Positions 36,311 through 49,190 of a stretch of 64,000 nt of DNA are shown one piece after another (position 1 is the stretch's first letter; every line of letters starts with the position of its first letter). The notes under the pieces are model-generated. The model did no database searches. It was not told the origin of the DNA and worked only from the letters and a program-made list of their open reading frames with translations. Made by a program: the position numbers and the translations under genes. Location of the stretch: positions 21,612,283 to 21,676,282 of the forward strand of contig OU612066.1 in assembly GCA_914767715.1 (NCBI GenBank), written 5' to 3'. This stretch comes from Membranipora membranacea (taxonomy: Eukaryota; Bryozoa; Gymnolaemata; Cheilostomatida; Membraniporidae).

Positions 36311-39300
36311 CTATGAGATAATCCTGCGTAGAGTGTTTCTCACAAAACTCTTGACAATCTTAAAACATTTGTTAACTCTTCTCTTTATACCATGCTGAAC
36401 TCCGCGTGTAGCCGATATCTTGGTAGTAGACTGAGACCGTTTCTCACAGACTCGTAATTTATCATTAGAAGTATCACACGGAATTCGAGAGCTTTCCTGC
36501 TGCACACATGTAGCTGGCTCAGGTTTTATTTCCTCATCAGTTTCGCAAATCGCTTCTCCTGATTCTGAAATAAGGTTAAAGTTTGCCCTCCATCACTGCT
36601 ATAGTATGTTTGTTTATCGATTTCACTACCTCTGGTTCAAAGATTGACAGACCCAATCTAGTGGTCATTGCTGAGTTCATGATTCAAGCTTGGCAAAAGG
36701 ACACATATTTTCGTTATCCTTCTTCCATGTGACAGAAATAACCAGTTCTAATTAAATGTGTAAAAGTTTCTCACTCACCCTGAGGAACTGTAAGGTTATC
36801 ATTCTGTTGCTCCTGTATTTTACTCTCCAACCCATCTTCAGAATATACGATTTCAGCTCTGTAAAATAGAAGTTCACTAGTTAAAAATCACTGTGTTCAT
36901 TTGTTGTGGGGGGGGGGGACAGCTCATAATACTGAAGTTTTCCCCTGTTCTGATTTTCAATGTGAATATTGTTCATAGGCATCAGTAATCAGAAGGTGGC
37001 TTCATAGTCATAATGATGAAAAGGAGGATAAATGGTATCACTGTTTACTACAGATCATTTTTGTGGTCAGCTCTACAGATCTGAAGTGAATATTAAATAG
37101 GGGAACAAAATGTATCATAGCCGGATTCTCCAATGGGATAAGGCAACCATAACAATATTATGAGTGTTGTCCAGCAAAGTGCATAGTGGGATGGTTTTTT
37201 AATATCTCTCGGTTTGAAAGTGATTAGCACATTGACAAGATATGTGCGGATTATTTTTGCAAAATATTCATTGAAACTCACACAACAAAATGGTCATTTG
37301 AGATGGTCTGATAGAATAGTGTCGAGAGTGATGTCTCTAGTTTGTCCAGCTGTGTCAGTTCATTGGTGAAAACCAGGAGACTTAGATTCAGAGGAGTTTC
37401 CAATTCCTCCTCAGGATAACCAAAGCTGTCTTCATACAGAGATGACCTATTCGTTAAATCATTCTCGAAGCTCAGCCAAAGGGATGTTTCGAATACACCA
37501 GGACTAGAAATTATCACAAAAGTTATATACAGTGGTCAAGAGCAGACAATTAGTATGTTATCGCGATCGCCAAATCTGTTGTCGATTGTTATCAGTTTTG
37601 TGACAATACTTCCAGACATGGTTTTTTTGCTGTTATGATATTTTTGATTGAGTTCATGTTTGGAGAGATATGCCTATCAGAGACAGCCCAAATTATATCA
37701 CTGTTTGGACGCTAGGTCAGCTCACATCATACTATCAACAATAGTTTTATATAAAGAAAAAAATGCAAGCTTTTGCTAGAAAAAGCGAATTTTTAGGGGT
37801 ATAACTATAAGTTGTCTTCTTATTGTGAATGTAAAGACAATCCTTAAACTTTCTCATATCATATTATTTATTGACAACTGTCATATTCCCATTGGCTGAG
37901 GATGAAAGCTTTCACAGTTCTAGTCAGTTGCATGCGGGTCTCAGCTGTAGTATGATATAAAGAAATAATAAAATGAATACAAGTGACTAGTAGAACATCA
38001 TTAAATATTCACCTTACATCATGTACCATATTTTGATCAGTCGGGATCTTCAATGACGAGACTTGATCATTAATTTTAAGAGAATCATCTACTAGCTGAT
38101 TGAGGCTGTCGGTGAGCCGTGTAGTAAATAATGTGTCTGTAGTGAACTATTTATCGCATGAGAAGGGAGACTCAGTGTCCAAGATGTCTGTGAGATCTGA
38201 GAATGTAAGAACTAATATGCTACATATCATAAATCGCTATTGATGTCCCATTTTTAGTTGGAGCTTCTCAATAAAAATTAGCAAGATATCTACATCTCTT
38301 GTCATGTCATACGGTTCGTGATTTTTTTATAACTGGTTGGGTTTCCTCTGCAATCGCTCAATGAAGAGCTAAACCTCAAGTACTGTTCTATTTTTCAATG
38401 GTTGTATGGCTCATTGGATTCAATACGATTCCATTATTGCAATTGTGAAATGCTTCAGCATAGCAAAACTATTAACAAAGGCATAGTATTGGATAAATAA
38501 CTCCCAAATAACAACATAACAAATAACAAAGTCCCTCAGATAAGGATATTAACCATCAGAGAATTCACACATCTGATCTTCATCCCGGAAACTTCCCTCC
38601 TCAGACCCGTATCCTGCATCTGATTCTGAAATCAAATATGTTTTGATAAGTTTCTAATAAAATTAATTAGTAATCATATATGGTTGAACTTTTTGTATCG
38701 ATGGCGATAAACCATGTCCGAGCAAGGGGTTAGAGACTCCTTGGTCTCAGCTTCTATCAATGTCTACATAACAGCTGCTTTGGTATAGGATTTTGCCCCG
38801 CGTTGAAAACACCATGTTATGAAACGGTTCATTGACAAAATCAGCTGCTTCAATGATTCGTATCATCATCACAACAATAATGTGTTCTTGAAATTTAGAC
38901 TCACCCTTCTGGCTTTTGCAGATAACTGCATCCTTCAAAATCACTCACATCCCGCTGCTGGCCCTTGTGATCATCATCGATATCACTCCACAACCTCGTG
39001 CTAACTACCTCACTACTACAATCATTGAAATGTGTGATATGTTATTTGACTCTCACTGATAAAGTCACCTAGTAGTATCACTGCTACTTGTACTACTTTC
39101 TCATTGTGTCATTGTGCACTCAGAAGGCAGCGATTGCATCATTTTTGATAGCGTAACGCTGCTGATGACACATCATCTTTGGTTAAAATCTGATGGATTT
39201 TTTTGGAGTTCACAGACAGGGCATAAATATATCATTTTTTGATAAATGTGCGCTGGTGAATAATCTAAATAGTTAAAGCTTTCTCCTAGCCCAAACGAAT

Positions 39301-39465
39301 TCAGGCCAAATCCCAAATATAAATGAATAATTGTAAACCATTACAAAAGAGTTGACAACTTGCCCACTATCAATTTAATAACAGCAGTACTGAGAATAAC
39401 GAGTACACTTACATGGCAGTTCTGTACATTTCTTTTTGTTGATATTATTCGTTATATGAACAGAA
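36311..39465 (-). pseudogene. Orphan gene, copy 2: all seven exons present but decayed
   Basis: The exons align with the intact copy at 59048-62299. They are exon 1 near 39465-39413, exon 2 near 39012-38904, exon 3 at about 38632-38560, exon 4 at 38196 to about 38035, exon 5 at 37503-37282, exon 6 at 36858-36779 and exon 7 at 36564-36311. Lesions: the exon 1 start codon is lost and a TAA lies in the frame. Exon 2 has a one-base shift. Exon 4 has TAG where copy 3 has CAG. Exons 5-7 stay open, and the basic C-terminus (GIKRRVNKCFKIVKSFV) is well kept. It could still yield a C-terminal product from a later start, but no evidence shows this. Confidence 0.75.
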
Positions 39466-39469
39466 GTTC

Positions 39470-39760
39470 CCTCGATATCACTTAGATTTATTTATAGCTT
39501 TTGACAGAGAATAACAGAAACACAGCTTGTTCAGTCAGTCACTATTTTCTGATTGTTGCGCTCAACCTTCAGTCATCATTGTGCTAAATGTTGTGTCATG
39601 GCGCATCTCCTTCAATTGTTGGCCATTTCGAATGGAAATCATTATTGTTCATTATTATATAAGTTATCCTCTCGTTATGATTGTGATAGTCATAATAACT
39701 AGATATATGACATCATACAACTGCAGCAAGGAGTTATATAAATAAACCATACTTTGTGAT
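39470..39760. other. Shared upstream region of orphan gene copy 2
   Basis: This aligns with 10340-10640 and 62300-62550, the regions upstream of copies 3 and 1. All three have CAGTCATCATTGTGCTAAATG and a loose member of the hairpin family (for example AAGTTATCCTCTCG here). It is probably the promoter side of the gene. No TATA box was identified with confidence. Confidence 0.4.
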
Positions 39761-40321
39761 GCTAAAATTTTGACTTATATGCAGTGAACAGTGCTCACAC
39801 AAAAATGTGTGTAAAATGTAGGTGATCGGTAGGGTGAGTGTGGCCAGCGGTTTTATGGGTTAAGGCGTAAGGCTTTTTATTTTATGTTGGTAAAGTTTGA
39901 TAGAGGATTTGAAAGAACGATGACTCAATTTGTATGACCACACACGGATTTGGCTCTTCGGTATGCAGCTTGAATATATAATCCTAATTAATGATTTTCT
40001 TTTACACTTACTAGCACTAAATAATCTCAATTTTTCAGTCTGTTGTAGAGAAGTTTCACCATTGTGGATTACAAATCAAAACTCCAACCATAAATTACAA
40101 ATAATTAAAGAGATTTGGTGTAAGTTTTTTCGGGTGCGATGATACAAAATACAGTAAGAAAATCCAACTTTCCTTCTCAGGACATCCGTCCAATATATTA
40201 TTTCCTCACAAAATACCATCATCACAGAATCTTTGTTATCTTGTGCTAAACAAGATCAGAAGTCTAGTAGGGATATCTATAAAACAAGTGATCAACTATT
40301 ACTGTGATTGCTGCTTGACTC

Positions 40322-40660
40322 ATTTGGATATGCATTTACATCACAGCTGTGTATGCATATACTCGGATATATATATATATATATATATACATAGCTCAGA
40401 TATGCATATACATCACAGCTGGGTATGCATATACTCGGATATATATATGCATATACACATACGTTTATACAAATATATATATATATATATATACGTAGCT
40501 CGGATATGCATATACATCACAGCTGTGTATGCGTATACTCCGATATGTATATACATAAACATATACACATATATTTGTACATATATATATATATATATTT
40601 ATATACACTTAGCTCGGATATGCATATACAGCACAGCTGCTGTGCTCACAAGCGCAAACC
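40322..40660. repeat. AT-rich palindromic minisatellite
   Basis: Four copies of a near-palindromic core, ATGCATATACATCACAGCTG with variants, lie at about 40328, 40408, 40507 and 40619. They are joined by runs of (TA)n. The core ends in CTCGGATAT or GCTCGGATAT. It can form cruciforms. The open frames across it, full of Tyr/Ile, are by-products of the repeat. Confidence 0.75.
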
Positions 40661-40699
40661 TGCAATATATGCTGGTCCGTGTGAGATAAAATGAGGGTA

Positions 40700-43600
40700 G
40701 TAGTATGAATAACAGCTATTTGTATAGAACCCAGTCTGAGCAACAAATCAACGTGTCTGGTCAGCCAGAGAAGACTTTTGAATAAATAAGCAGCAACAAC
40801 CCCTTCGACAACGGTCAATTCGAAACGGTCAATTAAATGGAGTAACACTTGCAGGTGTGCTACAGAATCTTGAGAATCTTGAGCTGTCTGGGGGGACCCG
40901 GATAGGTCAAAGCTGATTATTTCATAAATAGAGGTTACGATAATTATCACTACAGAAAAAAATGATGTGTAAACACAATAAAAATAAGAGTAAATATAAC
41001 TAATATTGACATGCAATGTGGACGTCAGTTATTGCATTTATCATCTCTAAGAGCCCAGAATCGGCGGAAATAGTTTGGCCATAGAAAAGGCTGTAAGATT
41101 TGCATAACATTAATCTATGTGTCACAAAACCTAGCTTCATCATTACATATCATAGTTTGCATGTTCAACTTACAGCGCAGCCGCAGATCTATTCTACCTA
41201 ATGTAATGACAAAACACGTTGCATTAAACACTGACAACTAGCAAACCAAGCTGAGCCCACTAGTTGTGTTCTGACACATCTAGGGATCACTTTGCAGAAC
41301 TCAATGAAGATGGTGGTGTTTAGATCCGGCTTACCTAAAAAAATAATAGTTATTACTTGCAGTAAGGGTTTTTCGCATTGCATAGTAGTGCTGACCGCTG
41401 AGGGTAAATGACTGTACTGTATTTGTTTTCATTATTATAAGCTTATGATCCTAAATTATCTTAAAAGTTCTCGATCTAGGTTTTGCCTAAGGAGACAAAT
41501 TATTTATAGAATCTTGTGTGGAAAGGTCTTTTACATACGTTCACCGATTTTTCTTGCGCTTAAGCAATAAGGAGCTGATATAACTCTAGACGTCCCTTGA
41601 TTATATACATTATTTCATTGACAGAGATACAGTAAACTATTATGCCCTGCACAAAATAATCATGTCATATCTTGCATTTAAGTGTGACAGTATTTAATGC
41701 TATTAGCTTGTCTAAGAAGTATATTGAGTCCATGATCTGAACACCCTAACCTCGTCCTCATGACATGCGGCTTGCGCCCTCCCTGCTTGCATAATATTAT
41801 AATAGTTGTTAATCAACTATTACTGTGTTATCCCCACCTGGATTATAAGAGGACAACTCTGAAATTAGTGATTTTTCCTGTGATCATAAGGTCAATGATA
41901 CTTGAATAGACATATGTTTTTGACATCAATGATTGGCAATTTGAGAGTCGGTGTCTGTGTTTATGTAAAGAAAGTACAAAGTTCATAAAACAAGTCTGTT
42001 AGCAGAGAAGATCAAATATACAGGTTGCAAATGAATAGTAGTCAGTCGGATATTAGATACCTGGTTTTGTTTGCTTGATTGGAACATTTTTATTGACTGC
42101 TACAGCAAGGTAATGCCATAGTTATCTATGTTTCAAATGCATTCTGTGAAACTATCATTAACATGCTATTATTGTATTGAGAAATAACTAACTCAAGTGG
42201 CAGTGATGAGTCTCATCTGAGCAGGCAGAATTCTCCCTGGTCTGAGCAGCTAGGAGTCAGTCAACTCTGAGTCTTCTCTTTGCTTGGTGTGAGCAATGAG
42301 GGAGTTCAGTAGATCATTTGTTAGTCTGAGACTCACTGATCACGGGCCCCTGGAATGTAGTCCCAGGGGCCCATGTCACTGACTGATATCTATTCTGTTG
42401 TAGCAAGCTAGTGTATCTCAATCATTCTATCTTTGTGATACGTGGTTGAAAGCAATCGCAAGGTGGTTCAACTTAGCCCAGCTAAGATTTATAGCGGTAT
42501 GCAAGAAGGTTTAGATGTAAATGATAATTACCAGAGAGATAGATGTCGAGTGTGTCTGTCAGTATGTCCAGGTGAGAGTATGAATGGAATGGTGTGTAAC
42601 CTTGTGTGTAACCTTGTTAGGTCATATAAGTGAGCTATATAGTTAGTTATAGTTAGTTGTAATGGCCAGTTGACCATCTGTATGTATGCTCGATCTATGT
42701 AGTGGAATACCACCAGCCATGGGTTTTCCCGGCTAAGCCGATGGTATCCCAGAATGCCAGTCAGGGTTTTCCGACTATGTGTCAGCGACAGCCCAGAACG
42801 CGCCAGTTCCCAGAGCTAATGCCAATGTTTTGACCCCACCTTTTCCAAGTTACAACTTAAATAGTGTGCTATTGTGCTGGCTGGAGGAGATAATGACTGG
42901 AATAAATACAGTTGAGAATAGCATACAGTAATTATGATGATGACTCAGTAGCTATCAATGCAGAAAGCCTTAGTTGAGTGTAATAATATTTTAATTACTA
43001 CAGGTTGTGTGTAAAAGTATCTCAATCTTATTAAAGATATGATATGATAGCTGAAATAGTAGATTCTTGTATGGATGTATATAAAACATTAAATTGAAAG
43101 TAATTAATGAGAAGTGATGCTGGATCACCTCATGACAAAATGTAATTGGCTTGTTGTGCATATGACCTCCCTCCTGTTCTTCCTGGAGGAGAGGGAGCTC
43201 ATTGGTTGTGCAAATAAGTAAGAATGATCCGCTTCACCCATCCGTATTCACCAAAAAAACACGCCCAGTTGGTGTGGGTACCCCTAGGCCTATATATATA
43301 ATATAAATATAGGCCTGCATATATATTTGTCGCTTCTCACGCTCCTCACCTAGTTTTCATACGCTATTTTCTCACCAAACGAGCGCATGTTTGGCAAGTG
43401 ACCACTTTAATGGGACACGTAATATCTGGACTGGCCCCACCAGATTCAACCCTAGCTATGTATTCGCAAAGTGGTATGCGGATATTGTTTGGGTGATGAG
43501 TAAACAGGGACTCCATGGTGCGGTGTGGACTGTTTATAGTAGGCCCATGACAGAAATTGCCCTCATCATCGTCGGTATACTAATATGCAAGCCTGTACCG

Positions 43601-43860
43601 TCACTACTCTATGGCAATGGTCACGGAACCAATAGGCCAACATAAGGCTGCAGTTATTTCTTTCATTACCCTTTTTATATCATCCTTGAATCAATCTCAG
43701 GTTCTGAACTGATTTATTGTGACAGTCTGTTAGGTACCCTGTGGAAAGATAAATCTTGTGGAGTCCTTCTATTTTTGTCTTCCCCTGCACCATTCAACAA
43801 CTATATTATACCGAGCCATGTTTCATCTCCTGTAGATGGCCTTGGCTTTTGGTAAGGCAG
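40700..43860. other. No gene recognised
   Basis: Intergenic sequence. It holds a perfect 10-bp GC-rich hairpin at 42342-42370 (GGGCCCCTGG and its complement), a duplicated GTGTGTAACCTTGT at about 42593, and an AT-rich palindromic stretch with AGGCCTATATAT at about 43290. A 61-codon minus frame (41198-41383) shows no family. Confidence 0.35.
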
Positions 43861-43883
43861 TGAGTTGAACACTGGAGGCTCGT

Positions 43884-46800
43884 ATGTCTAATCTAACGGT
43901 GCCTGCAGCCAGCACCAGTATACAGTACAGCAGCTCTATGGCTAATAACCACAGTCCCTCAGCTCTAAGAGATGACTGGCCTAAGCCTCACTTTAATATG
44001 GATAAGACGATGGAGATTCTCGATCATGATAATCTGGAGATGAGGAAAGAGATGAGAGAATTCTTACGTGATCCTGTCTTCACTCCAAAGTAAGACTTCA
44101 GGGGTAAAAGGTTTCAAACTCTGACTAGGAGCTGCAGCAGAGAGATTTAGTTGCACTCTCTAGTTACATAATGTCTGTCTTTGATAATATTTGATCATTT
44201 GCAGAGTAAAATATACATTGGAGGTTAAAGAGCGTCTTTGCACTAGTAAGAATTAACGAAATTTAGTTGTCTTCAAAATAGTTAAAATAAAGTTCAAAAC
44301 AGTTAAAATAATGTTTCGCTAATACATACTCATCCAGGATATGCGATCAAAATATAAATTGTTTGAATATTAATATTCTGTATATAAACTCAAGGTTATA
44401 TAGATTCTTCAATCACTATATAATTATATAATCGTATGATTCAGATACATCTCATCACTATAAATTGTTACTATGTAGATACTTCATATCACTGATAATA
44501 TTATTATGCAGATATAACATTCTACTAGAAGAGAAGAGGGAGGTAGCCTTACAAAGACTACAGAGAATCTGTGATGGCGGATTTATCTCTGTACTCAACT
44601 TTAATGACAATCCTCGTAAAATATTCGCTGCTCACAAGCTGGCAGCTGTGGTCGACTCAGCTATGGCTACAAAGATGACTGTCCAGTTTAATCTGTTTGG
44701 TAGGTACAACAGAGCGGTGGTTATACTGCTGTGACTGGGCGCTTTATATCCCAGTCTGATGATTATCAGTATAAGTTTTTAGTATGAGTTTAACACATCA
44801 AGCTTCCTTGATTTACAATCAAAGTCCTTTAGCTTTGTTACTGAAAGTTTAAATTTTGTGTTATTATGTCAGAAGGTTAGTGAGTTTTTTGCTTGCTTGC
44901 CAAGTATGAGAACTATCACCATGCATTCCAAAATAAAATCACTAACAGAGAAATTCATTCATCGCTTGCTTTCACAACTAGCAAACTAAGCAGCATGACA
45001 AGCACTGCACAGCCTTTGTCATGTAATGTTGTAATGGGATTCACTGCCCTTCTACTGTTAGTATCACAGAACCTGTTGCTGAATGAGGGAGATAAACTTG
45101 GGTTAATCGACTCATGAATTGAGGCGTAAGCATTGAATATTTCATGCCATGACCAGAATCTGTTTTTTTCTCACATCTCTTGCTGATATCATACCACACC
45201 ATCTCATTGTGACCTTTCTTCTATATATTATTGCCAACTTCATATGATCTGTATCCAATTAACTCCCTCACAGTTCATTTCTGTATCATTATCATATACT
45301 AATAACTCATATTATCTAATAGGAGGTAGATCAGTTGGTTAGAGCGCCGTCCCTTCAGCATGAAAATGTTGAAGGTCGTGGGTTCAAATCCCACTGCAGT
45401 CTATTGACTATTGGGGTTTGGTTGGCCCCCTGGTATTCCCACCTGCCTGCAAACAGAGAGCAAACGGGCGCATATATTGCAGCCTAGCCCCTAAGGCAAC
45501 TGGTATTTTGATGCCGATACTCCGGGACGTGGCGTGTGATATGACATTTGATTTTGCCATTTTAATCAACCATTTTTTTATCTGAATATAACAGGGGTAC
45601 AGTGTTAAAGCTCGGTACAGAGAGAGATCACAGTAAACTCCTCAAGGGAATCGATACTCTGGAGGATGTCGGCTGTTTTGGTCTGACTGAGTTAGGATAT
45701 GGTAGGCAAAACTAAAACTAGATTTCAATAACATATGCTGCAAATTACTACTCTATGGATGAAACTCTTTTCTAATCCTGTAAATTGTTACGGAACCTCA
45801 ATAACTAGTTACCCAAGTAATTTTCTGTAGTCCATTACCAAGCTTCTAAACATTTATATCCTCAAAGCTTCAATCATTCCAAACTTGAGTAATGCTGATT
45901 TTATCAATGTGTGATAAAGTTTGTCACTTGATATACAAGCATACCTCATATCCTGAGTCAGCACCTGGACTTTTAGTGATAAGTGATGTACAATGGCAAG
46001 CTATAGATTTGGAGTTGCCTCCTACTTGAGTAACTCTAACAAGTCCACTTCTTCTTTATTTAATAATCAGGTAATTATGCAGTGGAGATGGAGACTACAG
46101 CTATATGATAAGAAGACATCAGAGTGGATTATAAACAGTCCTACCACTGTGTCTCAAAAATACTGGATCACTAACGGAGCTGTACATGCTAAAAATTGTG
46201 TGGTATTCGCCAGGTGTGTACCTCTACTTCTGAATAATATACTGGTCTATATATCAGAAACATGTTAAATCTCCGGTTACAAGTGACATCAGTTAAATAG
46301 ACCACAGGGTGGGTATCAATGTGTTTTTTGAACTGAACACCTCAGTGATAGTTTGTATATAAATTATGAGTGATTCTATTTATAGTATAATTTTATTGGA
46401 TCACGGATATCTACAAATATTTTACCTTACTGTTGACCATGTCTTTTTTGGATATCCGTAATACTGCATTGGAAGCTGATTTAATTCTGATGTTATCCAG
46501 GGGGGGAGCCTCATCAAATACCTTGCCAAACTTAAATGATCAGAATTGATTAAGGACATCACTCTGTTATCTGATTTGTTATATTGCAGTGTATATATTT
46601 TCTCTCCCAGTCTGTATCATTATTTCCATCATGGTTATATTACGGTATATATTATAACTTCCCTCCCACCATTCTGTATGATTATTGTTTCACATTATGA
46701 TAGATTGATGGTAGATGGTAAAAACAATGGTATACATGGTGTGGCAGTCCGAATCAGAGATGAACAACTTGAAACTATGCCGGGTAGGTCACTCCCCCCC

Positions 46801-47795
46801 CTCCTCTAACTTTTGATCCAATTATAGGATCACTATTCATGTTGATAATGGATATATTCTATCTAGATGAAGTTTGGAAACATTTAAACGTTTGTTTACT
46901 TAAATTATCCCGAGCTATATGGTAAAAGTATATGGGTTCTGATATGAGGTGGATGTATAGTAAATATAGGAGACAAAATCTATAAGGGACCACTTCTCAT
47001 TCATGTATAGTTCCTCTTTAGGACGAGGATACATTTTTTGTATTGAATTAATTTATTTATATATGATTCATATTTTAAGGTGCGAGAGTGGAGGATATGG
47101 GTTATAAGATGCAGCTTAATGGAGTAGATAACGCTAAACTCATATTTGACAATGTCCGAGTACAAAGAGAGAATCTGCTCAATAAGTTCTCCGATGTAGA
47201 TGAGAATGGTGTATTGTCTTCTCTTATAGCTGGAGGCCGCGCCAGGTAAGAGCAGATACAACTATTAACTCACAGGTCGACTGTAACCAGAAAATAGTGT
47301 TATATTATATCCCAATATGTTATATAAATATTTACTTTATTATTGCCGGTCAATAAACAGTTGCCGATGTTATAATTTATTGATGATCCCTCACACTATA
47401 AATTGTGCTGACACTTAATTCTCAGAGTAGTTTATTTTGAGATAGAGAGAGAGACAGCGTTACTCTGATATCCCTGTATTATTGATATATTATTGATATT
47501 ATGTTATATATATTATATAATATTACATGTATTATATATTATATTATTGATTATTGTATAATTATTGTATTATTGATATATTACACCCTCTGCTGACAGC
47601 TGAGCTAATCTGTATAATGATGACTTACTTAGTTATCTCCCCCTTGTAGGTTCCTGACAGTAGCTGATCAGCTCTTATCAGGGTGTATATGTATAGCTTC
47701 TATGTCTCAAGGTGTGGCTAAGGCAGCATTAGCTATAGCTATGAGATACGCTGCTACAAGATTTACTGTTGGACCTACAGGAAAATCAGACTACT
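43884..47795 (+). pseudogene. Acyl-CoA oxidase, N-terminal half, two frameshifts, no C-terminal exons in window
   Basis: Seven exons encode the first half of a peroxisomal acyl-CoA oxidase, which starts fatty-acid beta-oxidation by FAD-dependent dehydrogenation: 43884-44089, 44512-44699, 45595-45701, 46071-46213, 46704-46783, 47080-47245 and 47650-47795. Landmarks are the ACOX N-terminal domain (DNPRKIFAAHKL), GTVLKLGTERD, then CFGLTELGYG as the FAD-site TELG motif, NGAVHAKNCVVFAR, HGVAVRI, then MQLNGVDNAKLIFDNVRV and [11 protein letters not shown]. Exon 3 is one base short for its phase, at a GGGG-type run next to its acceptor. Exon 4 is two bases short at an ATAT run. The exons after 47795 (the catalytic-base and C-terminal domains) were not found before module D begins. 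Either this is a truncated duplicate or the two shifts are assembly errors in low-complexity sequence and the gene is merely cut by a rearrangement. Confidence 0.8.
45322..45590 (+). mobile_element. tRNA-derived SINE inside an ACOX intron
   Basis: The A box is TAGATCAGTTGGTTAGAGCG and the B box a perfect GGTTCAAATCC, inside a fully paired GTGGG/CCCAC T-stem. The acceptor stem does not pair, and an unrelated body follows. It is a SINE head rather than a tRNA gene. The 3' end is not defined. Confidence 0.6.
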
Positions 47796-48990
47796 GTAAG
47801 TGTCCACATATAGGTCAAAGAAATTTGAGTTTTTTCTCGTGAGTCCAAAATTCCGATTCAACACAATATACCTAAAGCTTCTCATAAGTAAATGAACAGT
47901 AGAGCAGTCAAACACCGCTAGATACCCTGGTTTTGCAGTACAGCTGTTATTTATAATTTAGTGAATATTAACTCTAGTTAGAAGTTGTCATCCGATATTT
48001 TCAGAGATAATATTTACCCGTGTGTTACCAATGCATGCTGACTATTCTGCTCATGTAGAATAGTAATACAGACGTTTTATTATAAGAACTCAAATCTTCT
48101 CTCACAAAATCTTGACTGCTCACTGGCTTGAGTTTGATCTGTAAACACCGAGCAAACCCAAGATGTAAGCCTTATTAACGTATCAGTTTGCCCTATTTCT
48201 ATAATTATCCGCAAATATTCTGCCAATATTAATAAGTTAGTCATGAGTTATGCACTAATCAACCATAGTGATGGTGGTAGTCATTAACTAGTGCTTATAT
48301 TAAGACACACGCAAGGTGTATTATCACTAACCTAACCTGAGTAATCCCACCCTGCAATGCAACTTACCAAGTTCGAGTAAAAATCATCGTTCCTGGTGTT
48401 ACACTGCTGTGCGGGATTCCAAATTACTTGGTCTGGACTTGCAATCTACAGCAACCAACAAAAAGTGACTCCATCTTTCACTCGAGATTTCAGCGGTATG
48501 GTTGCTCAGTCTAAGAGGATGAAGTTATGAAGCCACATGAGAAGCTATCGGTTGTATCGTGTTCTCTCTCACAGACAGTAACCCCCCCCCCCCCCTCCGT
48601 CCACTTTCCAATGAGTATGTATAGGAATCTTAGAATAACTGGATACTCTATAGATCAGACCCAGTATTATATTTGTGTTTTTCTGTTTAATGCGGACAGC
48701 GGAGTCTCCCAACATATTTGGTCGAAAGATAATCTCTCACCTGAAACAGTCACAAGTTGACAGCTTGAACTTAATCAAGAATTAGTCAAGACTGAAGCCA
48801 TAATAACCTGCTGAAAATTTGAATGTGTTCATACCCACAATTAATTGATCAGATAGCGATTAAAGCAAGCCGCAAAAATAGGTGTAGGTTTGACACCAGC
48901 AGTATTAAGGACAGAGGTAGTCTGATGAAATGAGACTAAGGGATAAATAACTATTCTAACCGGGATTAAAGCAAAATGACTGTATGTTAA
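47796..48990. other. No gene recognised; ACOX exons end here
   Basis: After the seventh ACOX exon no continuing ACOX motif is seen on either strand. A poly-C tract lies at about 48584. Module D similarity begins at about 48990. Confidence 0.4.
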
Positions 48991-49080
48991 AGAGTTTAAA
49001 CTGCAACATAGATAACCACTCTTACAGTTTTGTTTCGCTTATTTGACAGGCTGTTAAGTTCAGGCCGTTTAACTTATTAC

Positions 49081-49190
49081 ACAGCAGTCTGCAGTCACAG
49101 CTTGAACAAGGAAGTTAGTAACAAGCAGTGGAGGTTTAGATAGAACTACACACACAGAGTTTAGAGGACACAACTGTTGAGAAACAACAG
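49081..49190 (+). promoter_or_regulatory. Single putative leader exon/promoter unit of TRIM copy D
   Basis: This is the same core as in the five-unit array, with CAGCAGTCTGCAGTCACAG and TTGAACAAGG. It ends in CAACAG followed by the donor GTCAGTAG. Only one unit is present here, against five before copy C. Confidence 0.45.

Noticed and set aside
40243-41016. Frames of 89-148 codons full of Tyr/Ile
   Set aside because: They are translations of the TA-rich minisatellite in several frames and have no protein-like composition.
45322-45400. Functional tRNA gene
   Set aside because: The B box and T-stem are perfect but the acceptor stem does not pair, and a SINE-like body follows.
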